Assembly: GCF_029871235.1 (NCBI RefSeq)
Contig: NZ_SSOM01000084.1
Coordinates: 1 to 63,947, forward strand
Direction: 5' to 3'
Length of the DNA stretch: 63,947 nt
DNA from: Pseudomonas sp. BN411
Lineage (GTDB): Bacteria; Pseudomonadota; Gammaproteobacteria; Pseudomonadales; Pseudomonadaceae
In this document: in pieces, positions 27,192 to 35,245 of the stretch
Position numbering within the stretch: position 1 is the stretch's first letter
How the letters are laid out: every line of letters starts with the position of its first letter
The notes under the pieces: model-generated
Databases searched by the model: none
What the model saw: only the letters and a program-made list of their open reading frames with translations
What the model was told of the DNA's origin: nothing
Program-made: the position numbers and the translations under genes

Positions 27192-27722
27192 TCACTGTTC
27201 GATGCCGGTCGACGTGATCAGCACCGGGTAGTGGCGTAATCTCAGGCGGTCGACCAAGTCGTCACCGGACGCTGGCGCCAGCGACAGGCCAGGCACCAGT
27301 GCGCGCAGTTCAGCCAAGGCCTCGGCCGAGTCGACGTTGACCACCAGCCCGGCGGCATTGAGTTCACGCAAGTGGGGTGACCGCTGCTGCAGCCAGGCGC
27401 GGGATTGGGCATCGTCGCCGACGAGAAAGAACGGCGGCAGGCCTGGTGCCTCGATCACCCGGCGTTCCACCAGTCCCGGCGACAGACGCACTGAGCGCAC
27501 CGGCAACATGTCGGATTCGCTGAACGGGTCGAGGGGCGGACGTGGAACCTCAAGGTGCGGTGAGGGCACCTGGGGTCGTGGTTGAAGACTCAGTGCTTCG
27601 TAGTAAGGAAGGGCGGAGGCGCCGCCCCGGTCTTCCACAACAATTAGTGCGTCGGCTTGTACCCGGGCAGTGACCTGTGCCCCGGCCAGGGCGAAGAGGG
27701 CAACGAGGCGAATGGGCTTCAT
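27192..27722 (-). CDS. ICE protein PFL_4695 family (TIGR03765)
   Basis: 176 residues with a signal peptide (LVALFALAGAQVTARVQA). The mature protein has LIVVEDRGGASALPYYEAL and the C-terminal LVVNVDSAEALAELRALVPGL plus HYPVLITSTGIEQ, which define the family. Exported; function unknown. Lies between traD and the transglycosylase gene with a 4-bp overlap to the latter. Confidence 0.86.
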   Translation of the reverse strand: MKPIRLVALFALAGAQVTARVQADALIVVEDRGGASALPYYEALSLQPRPQVPSPHLEVPRPPLDPFSESDMLPVRSVRLSPGLVERRVIEAPGLPPFFLVGDDAQSRAWLQQRSPHLRELNAAGLVVNVDSAEALAELRALVPGLSLAPASGDDLVDRLRLRHYPVLITSTGIEQ

Positions 27723-28285
27723 GGCAGGCTCCTTTGGTGGGGTTCGCTAAATACGCGTGCCAGGTGCTGGCCGACGCTGCGGCGGTAGCGTGCGGCCGGT
27801 GCGCCGCCGGCAGGCCGGTGGTAGCGGCCGACGGTAATCAGCCAGTCCTGGCCGGGAGCGTGTTGCTCGCGCAGGATGTCGGCTGCGATAGCGAGGTTGC
27901 GGTAGGGGTCGAGCAGCTCGCAGGGGCGACGGTAGCGATGACGCTGGTAGCCCAGGTTGATCTGGCCCAGACCCACGTCGATACGGGTGGGCGGGACGTC
28001 GCGCAGTGCCTGATGCAGGTGGAGGCAGGCTTTGGCTTGGGTCGGAAAGCGGCGCCCGACGCCGGCCACGTTGAGTGTCCAGGGCCAGGGGACGAGCCGG
28101 CTACTGAGCCGCGTGCCGCTTTCCTGCAGGGCGACGGCGTAGAGCACGGTCGAAGGAATGCCGGCTTGGTGCGCCGCGACTTGGTAGGCCGGTGGCGGCA
28201 CGTTCTGCGCCAGGGCGTGCCCCGCCAGTGCCCAGGTCATCAGCGCCAGCACGGCGCACCGTGACGTCGCTATTGCCGCTGCCAC
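27719..28285 (-). CDS. Lytic transglycosylase (VirB1-like)
   Basis: 188 residues from a GTG at 28285, signal peptide (LALMTWALAGHALAQ). SLT-type lysozyme fold: catalytic Glu in AVALQESG, then WTLNVAGVG and the GLGQINLGY block. Locally opens peptidoglycan so the transfer apparatus can be built. It overlaps the PFL_4693 gene by 16 bp. Confidence 0.88.
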   Translation of the reverse strand: MAAAIATSRCAVLALMTWALAGHALAQNVPPPAYQVAAHQAGIPSTVLYAVALQESGTRLSSRLVPWPWTLNVAGVGRRFPTQAKACLHLHQALRDVPPTRIDVGLGQINLGYQRHRYRRPCELLDPYRNLAIAADILREQHAPGQDWLITVGRYHRPAGGAPAARYRRSVGQHLARVFSEPHQRSLP

Positions 28286-28995
28286 TGGCCGTTCACCTTG
28301 CGCAGCACAGCGGGCAGGTCGCCGGGGAGGCCGAGCAACAGCCAGCGCCCGGCATCATGGTTGAGCGTGATGGTGCGGTTGCTCACCTTGGCGGGATCGA
28401 TGCCGATGCGCCGAGCCCAGGTACGGATGAGTGCGTCGTCATTGCGGCTGCCGACCAGGTAGAGGTCGAACCCGACGCTGGCTGCCTGGAGCTGCTGGAC
28501 TGCATGGTCGCAGGCCGTGCAGGCGTCCTTGACGAATACGGCGAGCCGCTCGCCCGTGGCTGGTACGGCGGGCGAAGAGGCTGCGCCCGCGTCGGGCAGG
28601 GCGACGCGTGGCATGCCTGGTTTGAGCCGTTGCCAGGCTGCGTCATAGGCGCGTTGGTAGGCCAGCAGCTTTTCGACACGACGAGCTTCGGCCTGCGCCT
28701 GCAGCTCCGCATAGCGGCGTTGTTCCTCATCGGAGCGTGCTTCAATACCCAGCGCGGTGAGTGGGTCGAGATTGGGCGAGTAAATGCCTAATGGTCCCCG
28801 CATCAGCTCGCGGTAGCGGGTCCATTCGTCGCTGCTCAGTCCCCAATCACGCGCCTGCTGTTCGTCGCTGCGCTCGATGGTGGTCGGTTGCTCCCTGCTA
28901 GGGCGGGCAGTCGAGGCGAGCGTTTCTGCCCCGTCGGTCACGCCACTCACCAGCAGTGCGGCGAGCACGACGAGCGCGCCGCTGCGGTCGATCAT
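28270..28995 (-). CDS. ICE protein PFL_4693 family (TIGR03759)
   Basis: 241 residues with a signal peptide. The conserved DWGLSSDEWTRYRELMRGPLG block and ARRVEKLLAYQRAYDAAWQRL are followed by a thioredoxin-like C-terminal domain with FVKDACTACDHAVQQL (CxxC), so it may act in disulfide chemistry of the cysteine-rich T4SS parts; that role is inference. It overlaps both neighbours (4 and 16 bp). Confidence 0.86.
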   Translation of the reverse strand: MIDRSGALVVLAALLVSGVTDGAETLASTARPSREQPTTIERSDEQQARDWGLSSDEWTRYRELMRGPLGIYSPNLDPLTALGIEARSDEEQRRYAELQAQAEARRVEKLLAYQRAYDAAWQRLKPGMPRVALPDAGAASSPAVPATGERLAVFVKDACTACDHAVQQLQAASVGFDLYLVGSRNDDALIRTWARRIGIDPAKVSNRTITLNHDAGRWLLLGLPGDLPAVLRKVNGQWQRQ

Positions 28996-29651
28996 CTATC
29001 GCTCCTGCCAGTGGGCAGCGTGATTCGGCGGGTGTCGTTACCCTGCTGGAAGACAGCGGCATCCCTCTCGATGTGCTGGAGACGCCAGCCGGCTTCAGTT
29101 TCGCCCGGCAACAGCAGACGAACCTGCGAGAGCGAGCCTGAAGTTGAAGGCTGAATCGCCAGGAAGCGTTCGTTCGCACGTAACTCGATGCCGATTACCT
29201 GGAACGGCGGCTGGATCTCCTGGGGTTTGGATGGGGCAGGGGAGCGGGGACGTGCCACGACCGGTGCTGGCTGCCGAGAAGTCATGGGCCGCGCTTCCAA
29301 CTGCTCCACACGCGCTTGCAGGGGCAGCAGGCTGTCCGCTGTCGCAAGGTTGCTGAGGGCGTGCTCAAGGGCGCTGAGCCGCTGCTCCAGCACCTGGCGT
29401 TCGGACTCGTAGCGCTCCATGGGCAGCGCTTGCGGTTGTGGCAGCTGTTCGACCTGCAGGGTGAGTTCGTCCAGGCGCTGTTGAAGTATCTCGACTTGCG
29501 ATGTCGCAGCACGTGTCTGCATCTGCTCGGCCAGGCGTAATAGCGCGACATGGTCGATCACCGCCGAGGCGCTGACGAGCAGGAGCCAGGTAATCGCCGC
29601 TGGGCGCATCAGCGGGGTGGGCTCGCGGTGTTCCTTCCCCAGGATCGTCAC
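28992..29651 (-). CDS. ICE coiled-coil periplasmic protein, unknown
   Basis: 219 residues from a GTG at 29651 that overlaps the pilL stop as GTGA. One membrane span (ITWLLLVSASAVIDHVALL), a leucine/glutamine coiled coil (about 45-120) and a C-terminal beta-rich domain (PFQVIGIELRANERFLAIQP...VRLLLPGETEAGWRLQ) that recalls PilP-type domains of pilus systems. No firm family; conserved position between pilL and the PFL_4693 gene. Confidence 0.7.
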   Translation of the reverse strand: MTILGKEHREPTPLMRPAAITWLLLVSASAVIDHVALLRLAEQMQTRAATSQVEILQQRLDELTLQVEQLPQPQALPMERYESERQVLEQRLSALEHALSNLATADSLLPLQARVEQLEARPMTSRQPAPVVARPRSPAPSKPQEIQPPFQVIGIELRANERFLAIQPSTSGSLSQVRLLLPGETEAGWRLQHIERDAAVFQQGNDTRRITLPTGRSDR

Positions 29652-30172
29652 GGCTGGACCTTCCCGGCAGGCGATGCGACATGGTCTTGGGGACCAGCCT
29701 CTGCAGTCGCTGACGCTTCGCCATGACGTGACAGGGTGAAGCAGACACGGCGGGTTACGTGATCAACGTGCAGCGTCCGGGGCGGCCCGACCAAGAGCAG
29801 AAGGGCTTCACGCAGTTGGACAGGCCCTAGCTGGTAGTGCGCGGCCGGCAGGGGAAGGTTGTTCAGGGCGTCGGTTTCACGACCGCTGCAGAGCTGATAG
29901 CCGGAGCGGCGCAAGACGTGTCGCAGTGCGTCGCCGACGCTGGCGCTCAGCGTGTCGGGAATGGATGCATCGACTACCTGCAGCAGGAGGTCCTGCTGGG
30001 CGGCCGTCGGCGCCAATTCGACCAGGGTGTAGCGGCCGTAACGAACGACAGGGAATTGCTCCGGCTGGGGATTCACCACCTCATTCCTTACAGGGGCAGG
30101 CGGAGGTGTTGCGCAGCCAGCCGTCAGGACGGCCAGTAGCAGGCAGCAGCGATAGGAAAGGGCGGCGGGCAT
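29648..30172 (-). CDS. PilL-like lipoprotein of ICE transfer region (TIGR03748)
   Basis: 174 residues; signal with lipobox LLAVLTAGC. The mature part contains FPVVRYGRYTLVELAPTAAQQDLLLQ and the domain with ALRHVLRRSGYQLC and LPLPAAHYQLGPVQLREALLLL, similar to the periplasmic N-terminal domain of conjugative PilL. First gene of the long minus-strand transfer operon; its promoter should lie in 30173-30440, a 272-bp gap without a gene. Confidence 0.85.
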   Translation of the reverse strand: MPAALSYRCCLLLAVLTAGCATPPPAPVRNEVVNPQPEQFPVVRYGRYTLVELAPTAAQQDLLLQVVDASIPDTLSASVGDALRHVLRRSGYQLCSGRETDALNNLPLPAAHYQLGPVQLREALLLLVGPPRTLHVDHVTRRVCFTLSRHGEASATAEAGPQDHVASPAGKVQP

Positions 30173-30444
30173 GGAGGCGCTCCCGGCTGAGTCGAGCCGA
30201 GAGCATCGCCATTCAGCAATGCGGTATCACCAAACAAAGGGAATCGTCGTGTTGCCGATTGCTCGTCAGTGAGATTTGCTTCTTTGGGGTGGGGATCAAC
30301 TCATGCTCAATAAAGCAGCATGCCCGTGCAATGCCTATCGCATCGAAAGTCGCACGTTTTATCCAACGAGTTACCCACAGATTTTGTGGTTAAGTTTTGT
30401 GTTCTTATTAGGGGTCAGTTGGTTGAGTCGCCACTGCTGGGACG

Positions 30445-30470
30445 ACAAAGGGCCCCGCGGGGCCCTTTGT
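30445..30470. terminator. Perfect palindromic terminator
   Basis: ACAAAGGGCCCC-GC-GGGGCCCTTTGT followed by TTTT on the plus strand: a 12-bp stem. It lies 29 bp beyond the end of the MvaT-like gene on the minus strand and separates it from the transfer operon promoter. Confidence 0.75.
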
Positions 30471-30499
30471 TTTAAGCAAAATCTTTGGCTTCGAAGCAA

Positions 30500-30865
30500 T
30501 TATTGCACACGCCAGGACTCTACGGTTTCAACACCATGCTCGGCTTTCCAAGCCTTCAGGATGCTGTGATTGCCGCCCTTGGTTTCGACACGCTCACCAG
30601 TTTTGGGGTGCATGTAGACTTTTACCTCGCGCGCTTTGCGGGGGCCGCTACCAGTCTGAGCTTTCTTAGCGAGTGGGCGATACTCGGGGTCCATCACTGC
30701 GATCAGACCGCGCACATCTACACCGTACTCAGACATGAGCGCACGCAGCTTCTCTTCAAACTCGATCTCTTTTTTCAGCGCGCTGTCGTTCTTGAGCGCT
30801 TCGAGCTCGGCTAATTGTTGGGCTAGTTGTTCTTCAAGCTTACGAAATTCAGCAAGGCGGGACAT
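30500..30865 (-). CDS. MvaT-family H-NS-like nucleoid protein
   Basis: 121 residues, ATG with a GGAG site (CCAGGAGACACACG). An N-terminal coiled coil for oligomerisation (RLAEFRKLEEQLAQQLAELE) and FEEKLRALMSEYGVDVRGLIAVMDP lead into a C-terminal DNA-binding domain with RKAREVKVYMHPKTGERVETKGGNH split over about 75-100 and LKAWKAEHG. The KxYxxPxTGExxETKGGNHxxLKxW pattern is that of MvaT/MvaU. Such ICE-carried copies can silence the element or help the host tolerate it. It has its own terminator and an AT-rich upstream region. Diverged from chromosomal MvaT, so probably brought by the ICE. Confidence 0.9.
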   Translation of the reverse strand: MSRLAEFRKLEEQLAQQLAELEALKNDSALKKEIEFEEKLRALMSEYGVDVRGLIAVMDPEYRPLAKKAQTGSGPRKAREVKVYMHPKTGERVETKGGNHSILKAWKAEHGVETVESWRVQ

Positions 30866-31543
30866 CGTGTGTCTCCTGGTTAATAACGGGTTTAGTGTAT
30901 TTAAAAAGCGTTGAAATTGGAAGGGTCTATTTGTAATAGTCTGTTGTAAAGCTATTGCTGTGGCGAAACCCTACTGCGCGTACTGCTATAGGGCGCTTGA
31001 CTCCGGTTTTTCGACTTTTTGGATTTGTTTTTATGAGTTGGAAGCACTAAAGATGGGCTTCGTAGTGATTTTTTGGATTCTTGCGCTTCTGCTATGTCCA
31101 GCTCCAAACTTTTCTAATACTGGCAGCTTTATTATAAGTATTTTTCTCGTCTAGCCGGTGGCAGGCGCTACGTTGCAGTGTACAGCGCCAACTCATCCAG
31201 AGTCGGAGCATCAGCGTTGAACATTGAATCAGTTGGAAATGCGAAGCTGTAGGTCTCCTGATTGCCTTTATAGGAATAGTGGAGCCTGGAACTCTTCGAT
31301 ATCTTCTGAATTAAAAGAGCACTCCTGAAGGAGCGTTCATTAGATAAGGCCGGTAATGCGAGGTCATGACCTGTTGTAGCTTGTCCTCATTGTCGAAGAT
31401 CAGATGCGCGAACGCTCGCGAGCCTCGGGTGGGACCGGCAGAAAGCGACCCGAAGCGAACGAAAAATACCTCGATGATGCGCATGTTCGAGCCGGTGCGA
31501 CTGGTCTAGGCTAGCCCTCATCTCCCGCCGTCGGCCTTCGGTC
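30866..31543. other. 678-bp AT-richer intergenic region
   Basis: Holds the promoter of the MvaT-like gene and otherwise no gene I can support. A 64-codon GTG-started frame at 30960 has no ribosome site and no recognisable content. The part 31202-31228 and 31393-31451 is a diverged copy of sequence found again at 42558-42691. Confidence 0.5.
31393..31451. repeat. Copy 1 of a ~60-bp dispersed repeat
   Basis: Shares GCGAGCCTCGG and CAGAAAGCG with 42631-42691, in the same orientation, with about three quarters identity by eye over roughly 60 bp. A second matching piece precedes each copy (GTCGGAGCATCA at 31202 and 42558) at different distances. Identity of the parent sequence unknown. Confidence 0.55.
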
Positions 31544-32068
31544 ATGAGTCGCCATAAGATCACGTTAGTCATGCCGGCCCCAGCCGCCGCTACCTTTGAG
31601 GCATTCCACAACCACAGTGTGCGTTTGGAGTGGGATACCTTGCTGTCGATAACCAATGTGGAAGGTGGCGGCAGCCATCCTTACATTGGGGCGGTCACAT
31701 TCAATCAGGGGCGCGGATGGATGCGTCCGTTGTCAATGCGGACTCGATTCGTCAACTACCAGCCAGGTAAGGTGGCTGCCGCGGTATTGGTAGAGCCTGC
31801 TGGCGTCTTTCAGGAATGGTCGGCATCAATGCGTCATCGCGATCTGGATGAGGGCAAGTCGGAGCTGATCTACAGACCTCTAGCCCCCCCACCATTTAGG
31901 CTGAGAATTTTGATGTCACCGCTATGTGCTGGCATGCCCCCTCCATTGTACTGGCTCTTTGATGTTAAAATGAGGTCACTTCTGCGGATTTCAAGACGCC
32001 AGTACGAAATTAATTTTCAAGGTGAAGCGACGAGGCTGCTTCGCAATTTCAGCCTTCTCTCGGTTTGA
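31544..32068 (+). CDS. SRPBCC (START-like) family protein
   Basis: 174 residues. The start MSRHKITLVMPAPAAATFEAFHNHSVRLEWD and the block GGGSHPYIGAVTFNQGRGWMRPLSMRTRFVNYQP (each longer than a motif, read in the product) are typical of polyketide-cyclase/SRPBCC ligand-binding proteins. The last third (after RDLDEGKSELIY) looks less like the family and may reflect a compensated frameshift. No clear ribosome site precedes the ATG. A plus-strand single gene between the MvaT-like gene and a small inverted-repeat element; ligand unknown. Confidence 0.6.
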   Translation: MSRHKITLVMPAPAAATFEAFHNHSVRLEWDTLLSITNVEGGGSHPYIGAVTFNQGRGWMRPLSMRTRFVNYQPGKVAAAVLVEPAGVFQEWSASMRHRDLDEGKSELIYRPLAPPPFRLRILMSPLCAGMPPPLYWLFDVKMRSLLRISRRQYEINFQGEATRLLRNFSLLSV

Positions 32069-32132
32069 GCAGCCCCGGGCCTCCTAGAAACCTCCAAGCC
32101 TAATAATCAGGCCGCCCTGAACGTCCGTTTCT

Positions 32133-32318
32133 GGCCGATTCTGTTGAAAAAGGCGGTGTTGGCCAGAGTCGCCTGCCCATAGGCCCAAATGCGGCTGATT
32201 CGCGCGTTGCTACGTGAAATCCAAGGCAGTTCTGCCCCGGAAATGACTCAGATTTCAGCGTAAGCAATGCACTTTTGTGGGCAGAAATCTCGAAGGGAGT
32301 CTTTCAACAGAATCGGCC
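32133..32318. mobile_element. MITE-like element related to IS1182 ends
   Basis: GGCCGATTCTGTTGAAA at 32133-32149 and its exact reverse complement TTTCAACAGAATCGGCC at 32302-32318 enclose about 150 bp without coding content. The arm continues as AAGGCGGT, the same as the left end of the IS1182-family element at 3117 (GATTCTGTTGAAAAAGGCGG). It is therefore probably a non-autonomous derivative that an IS1182-type transposase could move. Confidence 0.6.
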
Positions 32319-32471
32319 GATTTCTGCCTGTACCGACAGGCTGCAATAAGTCGCCTGCTGCCGTTATCACACGGTGGAAAATCGTTGCTCGGTGCTCTAG
32401 GACCTCAAAGGAGGTACAGGTGAAGAGAAGGGGCCGACAGCCCGAGGGGCTGCCGGCATAAGGCACATGAG

Positions 32472-34745
32472 TCAGGTTGCAAGAAGCTGCCTGGCCAGTG
32501 CCACTTCGACGGAATCACCGTCCTGGTTGAGGACATCCAACCCGGACTCTGGTACGTCTCCCGACGTGGATTGCGAGACCATGATCTTCTTGGCCATCAA
32601 GCCCAGGCAGGCCATTTGTGAGGTGGCCGCGTAGCCCAGGTAGATCACCCGGACGGCCTGTTTCTGGCCGATGCGCCAGGAACGGCGTGCGGCCTGCTGC
32701 AGCGAATACACGTTGTAGCCCGACTGCATGAAGACAATCGTTGGGAACTCCAGCAGGTCCAGGCCGGTTTTCACCAGTTCGGGATTGGTGATCAGTACGT
32801 CGATGCCACGGTCGAGCTGCTCGGCGATCCAGTCTTCGCGGCGAGAGGCATCCACGCTCGCGCGTAGCACCGCCACCTTGAAGCCCTCCTGCTCCAGCAG
32901 CGTCATGAGTCTCGACGTCGTATCGCGGGTGCCGGTGTAGATCGAGTAGACCAGGGTCTTGCGACCTTCTGCCTTCTCCTGCCGGCAGAGCTCGATCAGC
33001 TCGCGCTCCTTGGGCATCACCTCCAGCTCATTGAACTGGGAGGGCACGAATGCTAGCAAGGCGCGCGTGCGCGGATGCTTGACTGTTTCCGAGCGAAAAC
33101 AGGTGTCTGGCCAGGCCAACAGCACGTTGAGCACCACACCGAGCAAAGTCGTGTCGCGTTTGGCCAAGGCCTGTTTCAGTTCCTGGCTCAGGCGCTGCGA
33201 CAGGTCGCGGTAGGCATTGGCCTGGTCCGCGTCCATGGCAACTTCACGAAACTCCTCGTCATAGGGCGGCAGCACATTGCCACCGATGTCCCGCAGTTTA
33301 AGAAATACCGTGAACGGCAGGATGCAGCGCAGCACACCTTTCGGCCCGAACCCCGGCGCTTTAACCGTGCGCACCGATACCTTGGTGCCCTTGGCCGTCT
33401 TGTGCGCTGCGCCCAAGCTTTCGGAGTAAATATCCTTGAGTACGCCGTGATCGCGCATGAACGCCATGGCGGCCGACGTCATGCTGCCGGTACCGCTCGG
33501 CCGGTAGCCGTCTTCGATCATCCGGCTCGGAAGGGCGCGGAACAGCAGGTGGAACAAGTCGTCGCCATACCCCCCCATCAAAGTTCCGGTGAGCAGCAGC
33601 GTTTTGCGCGACTTCGCGGCGAGCACACCCATGGCTTGGCCTTGGGCGCTTCCGCCGTTCTTGTACTCGTGCGCCTCGTCGGCGATGAGCAGGTCGAATG
33701 TGCCTTGCGGCAAGTAGCGTTTCACAAACTCGGACGGTTGATAGCCGCCCTCGCCGAAGCCGAACTCCATACTGGCCATCGCACGTTCCATGCGCTGGGC
33801 CTGGCGGTCCGAGAAGACCAGTTCACCCTGGTCGTCCATCAGGTTGATGAACTCGTGGATGTTGTCGCCGAGCATCGACGCGAGGAACCCATCACCGTAC
33901 TGCTGCATTAACTTCTGCGCGGTGACTTCGCCGATGGTGGGAATGCGTTTCAGGGCCTTCAATACGGCCGAGGACTGGTCGTTGGCGGACAGGTTTCGCG
34001 GGCGGATCAGCGTCCACAAGGAAGCTGCGCAGCAGCTGCACTTGCGGCGGTATTCCTCGGCTTCCAGCTCCACCGGATTGACCGGCTCGCCGTCGAGATT
34101 GGTGATGACCTGGCCGCAGTCAGGGCAGGCGCCCACGTCGCCGTGACGCGTGCGGTGCTGGGTGAAGACGGGCCTCCAGTGGAAGCCCATGCGCATGCGA
34201 ACGCGGCCGAGGATAAAGAACTCCTGGCCCTGGGCCGGCACACCCAACTGCGCGCGCAGCTTGATGAGCTTGACCAGGGTGTCCGGGCCGTTGAGGACCC
34301 AGACGCGGGCGTCGGCTACCGTATCCTGGATTTCCCGCCGCCACTTGTAAACCAGGTGCGGAGGGGAGAGCACCAGGGTACGCCGGTAGCCTTCGGCCTG
34401 GAGGACGGCGGCGGTGGCAATACCCACCGTCGTTTTGCCGCAGCCCATCTCGCCATTGACGATCGCGGCGCGCTCGCCGTGATCGATCAACAACTCGGCA
34501 ACGGCATGCACCACGTCGGCCTGCGCGGGGAACAACCTCCGCTTGAGGCCCGCTAGGATAGTTTGCCGCTGTGCTCGCGGCTTCCCGGCATAGACCGGCG
34601 GATTGGCGCGGTTGAGTGAGTCGAGCAACTCGTCGCCGAATTCGGATACGAAGTCCTGCAGACTGAGCGTGAGGGGAGAATCAGCCGCTTCCAGCAGGTT
34701 GCCCTGCGCAGCGGTTTCGGGGTCGGGATCAAGAGCGTGGGACAT
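32472..34745 (-). CDS. DEAH-box SNF2-like helicase
   Basis: 757 residues from the ATG at 34745 (MSHALDPDPETA) with GGAG just upstream. Walker A is VNGEMGCGKTTVG (about residue 98) and motif II LLIADEAHEYKNGG; between them a four-cysteine zinc site (CPDCG...CSCC, about 205-245). C-terminal helicase domain with TLVYSIYTGTRDTTSRL, DVLITNPELVKTGLDLLEFPTIV and QQAARRSWRIGQKQAVRV, the last being the SNF2 motif VI. A regular accessory gene of this ICE class; its substrate is unknown. The gene follows a 100-bp leader with a strong hairpin. Confidence 0.87.
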   Translation of the reverse strand: MSHALDPDPETAAQGNLLEAADSPLTLSLQDFVSEFGDELLDSLNRANPPVYAGKPRAQRQTILAGLKRRLFPAQADVVHAVAELLIDHGERAAIVNGEMGCGKTTVGIATAAVLQAEGYRRTLVLSPPHLVYKWRREIQDTVADARVWVLNGPDTLVKLIKLRAQLGVPAQGQEFFILGRVRMRMGFHWRPVFTQHRTRHGDVGACPDCGQVITNLDGEPVNPVELEAEEYRRKCSCCAASLWTLIRPRNLSANDQSSAVLKALKRIPTIGEVTAQKLMQQYGDGFLASMLGDNIHEFINLMDDQGELVFSDRQAQRMERAMASMEFGFGEGGYQPSEFVKRYLPQGTFDLLIADEAHEYKNGGSAQGQAMGVLAAKSRKTLLLTGTLMGGYGDDLFHLLFRALPSRMIEDGYRPSGTGSMTSAAMAFMRDHGVLKDIYSESLGAAHKTAKGTKVSVRTVKAPGFGPKGVLRCILPFTVFLKLRDIGGNVLPPYDEEFREVAMDADQANAYRDLSQRLSQELKQALAKRDTTLLGVVLNVLLAWPDTCFRSETVKHPRTRALLAFVPSQFNELEVMPKERELIELCRQEKAEGRKTLVYSIYTGTRDTTSRLMTLLEQEGFKVAVLRASVDASRREDWIAEQLDRGIDVLITNPELVKTGLDLLEFPTIVFMQSGYNVYSLQQAARRSWRIGQKQAVRVIYLGYAATSQMACLGLMAKKIMVSQSTSGDVPESGLDVLNQDGDSVEVALARQLLAT

Positions 34746-34764
34746 GATGATGCTCCAGGAAAGT

Positions 34765-34800
34765 GGGCATGCACCGTCCCCGTGGGGCGATGGCATGCCC
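34765..34800 (-). promoter_or_regulatory. Leader hairpin before the helicase gene
   Basis: Outer stem GGGCATGC/GCATGCCC (34765-34772 with 34793-34800), inner GC stem CCCCGTGGGG. Preceded on the minus strand by CTTTCCTCCCACCC. The ATG is 19 nt after the hairpin. One of a series of similar leaders in 34.7-42.3 kb. Confidence 0.55.
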
Positions 34801-34845
34801 CTTGGGTGGGAGGAAAGCAACGGTTTGCGACCGTCGAACGAGTAC

Positions 34846-35151
34846 TCAGATTTCGGGTGGGAGTGCGATGTGTGTCGCACTTCGATCCGCTTCGGTGTAG
34901 ATGCACAGGGTCAGCTCGCGCGTGACCTGGTAGATCGAGTCGAGACGCTGACCGGATGTCAGAGCGGCATTGTTTTCCTGCCACCTGTCGTCGGTAATGT
35001 CGCCCCAGTCACCGCGGGTATGGCGCTGGAAATAGGGCAACGGGTCGAGCCGGCCCTCACGGACTAGCTGGTCGACGCCCTTGCTGAAGATCAGCGCGCC
35101 TATCGGGAACAGGAGCCTGCGATCACGGGTGTTGCGAGCAGCGGATGCCAT
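34846..35151 (-). CDS. Conserved ICE protein, unknown (101 aa)
   Basis: Start at the ATG at 35151 (MASAARNTRDRRLLF) with GGAGAAACCC directly upstream. The body PIGALIFSKGVDQLVREGRLDPLPYFQRH and GDITDDRWQENNAAL is soluble and looks like a globular regulator of plasmid-type elements. No domain recognised. It lies between the helicase and the DUF6094 genes, each with a structured leader. Confidence 0.7.
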   Translation of the reverse strand: MASAARNTRDRRLLFPIGALIFSKGVDQLVREGRLDPLPYFQRHTRGDWGDITDDRWQENNAALTSGQRLDSIYQVTRELTLCIYTEADRSATHIALPPEI

Positions 35152-35170
35152 GGGTTTCTCCTCAGGTGGA

Positions 35171-35201
35171 GGCCACGGCATCCCAGCGGGATGACGTGGC
35201 C
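35171..35201 (-). promoter_or_regulatory. Leader hairpin before the 101-aa protein gene
   Basis: GGCCACG (35171-35177) pairs with CGTGGCC (35195-35201); nested CATCCC/GGGATG with an AGC loop. On the minus strand it follows CTTTCCGCCACCCACCGGG and ends about 19 nt before the ATG at 35151. Confidence 0.6.
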
Positions 35202-35245
35202 CCGGTGGGTGGCGGAAAGTGACGGTCAGCTCTCGCAGAGAGTGC

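Noticed and set aside
30960..31154. 64-codon frame with hydrophobic segments
   Set aside because: GTG start without ribosome site in AT-rich DNA where phenylalanine-rich frames are expected by chance.
34746..34880. Longer start for the helicase gene at 34880
   Set aside because: The extension covers the conserved leader hairpin and lacks a ribosome site; ATG at 34745 has GGAG immediately upstream.
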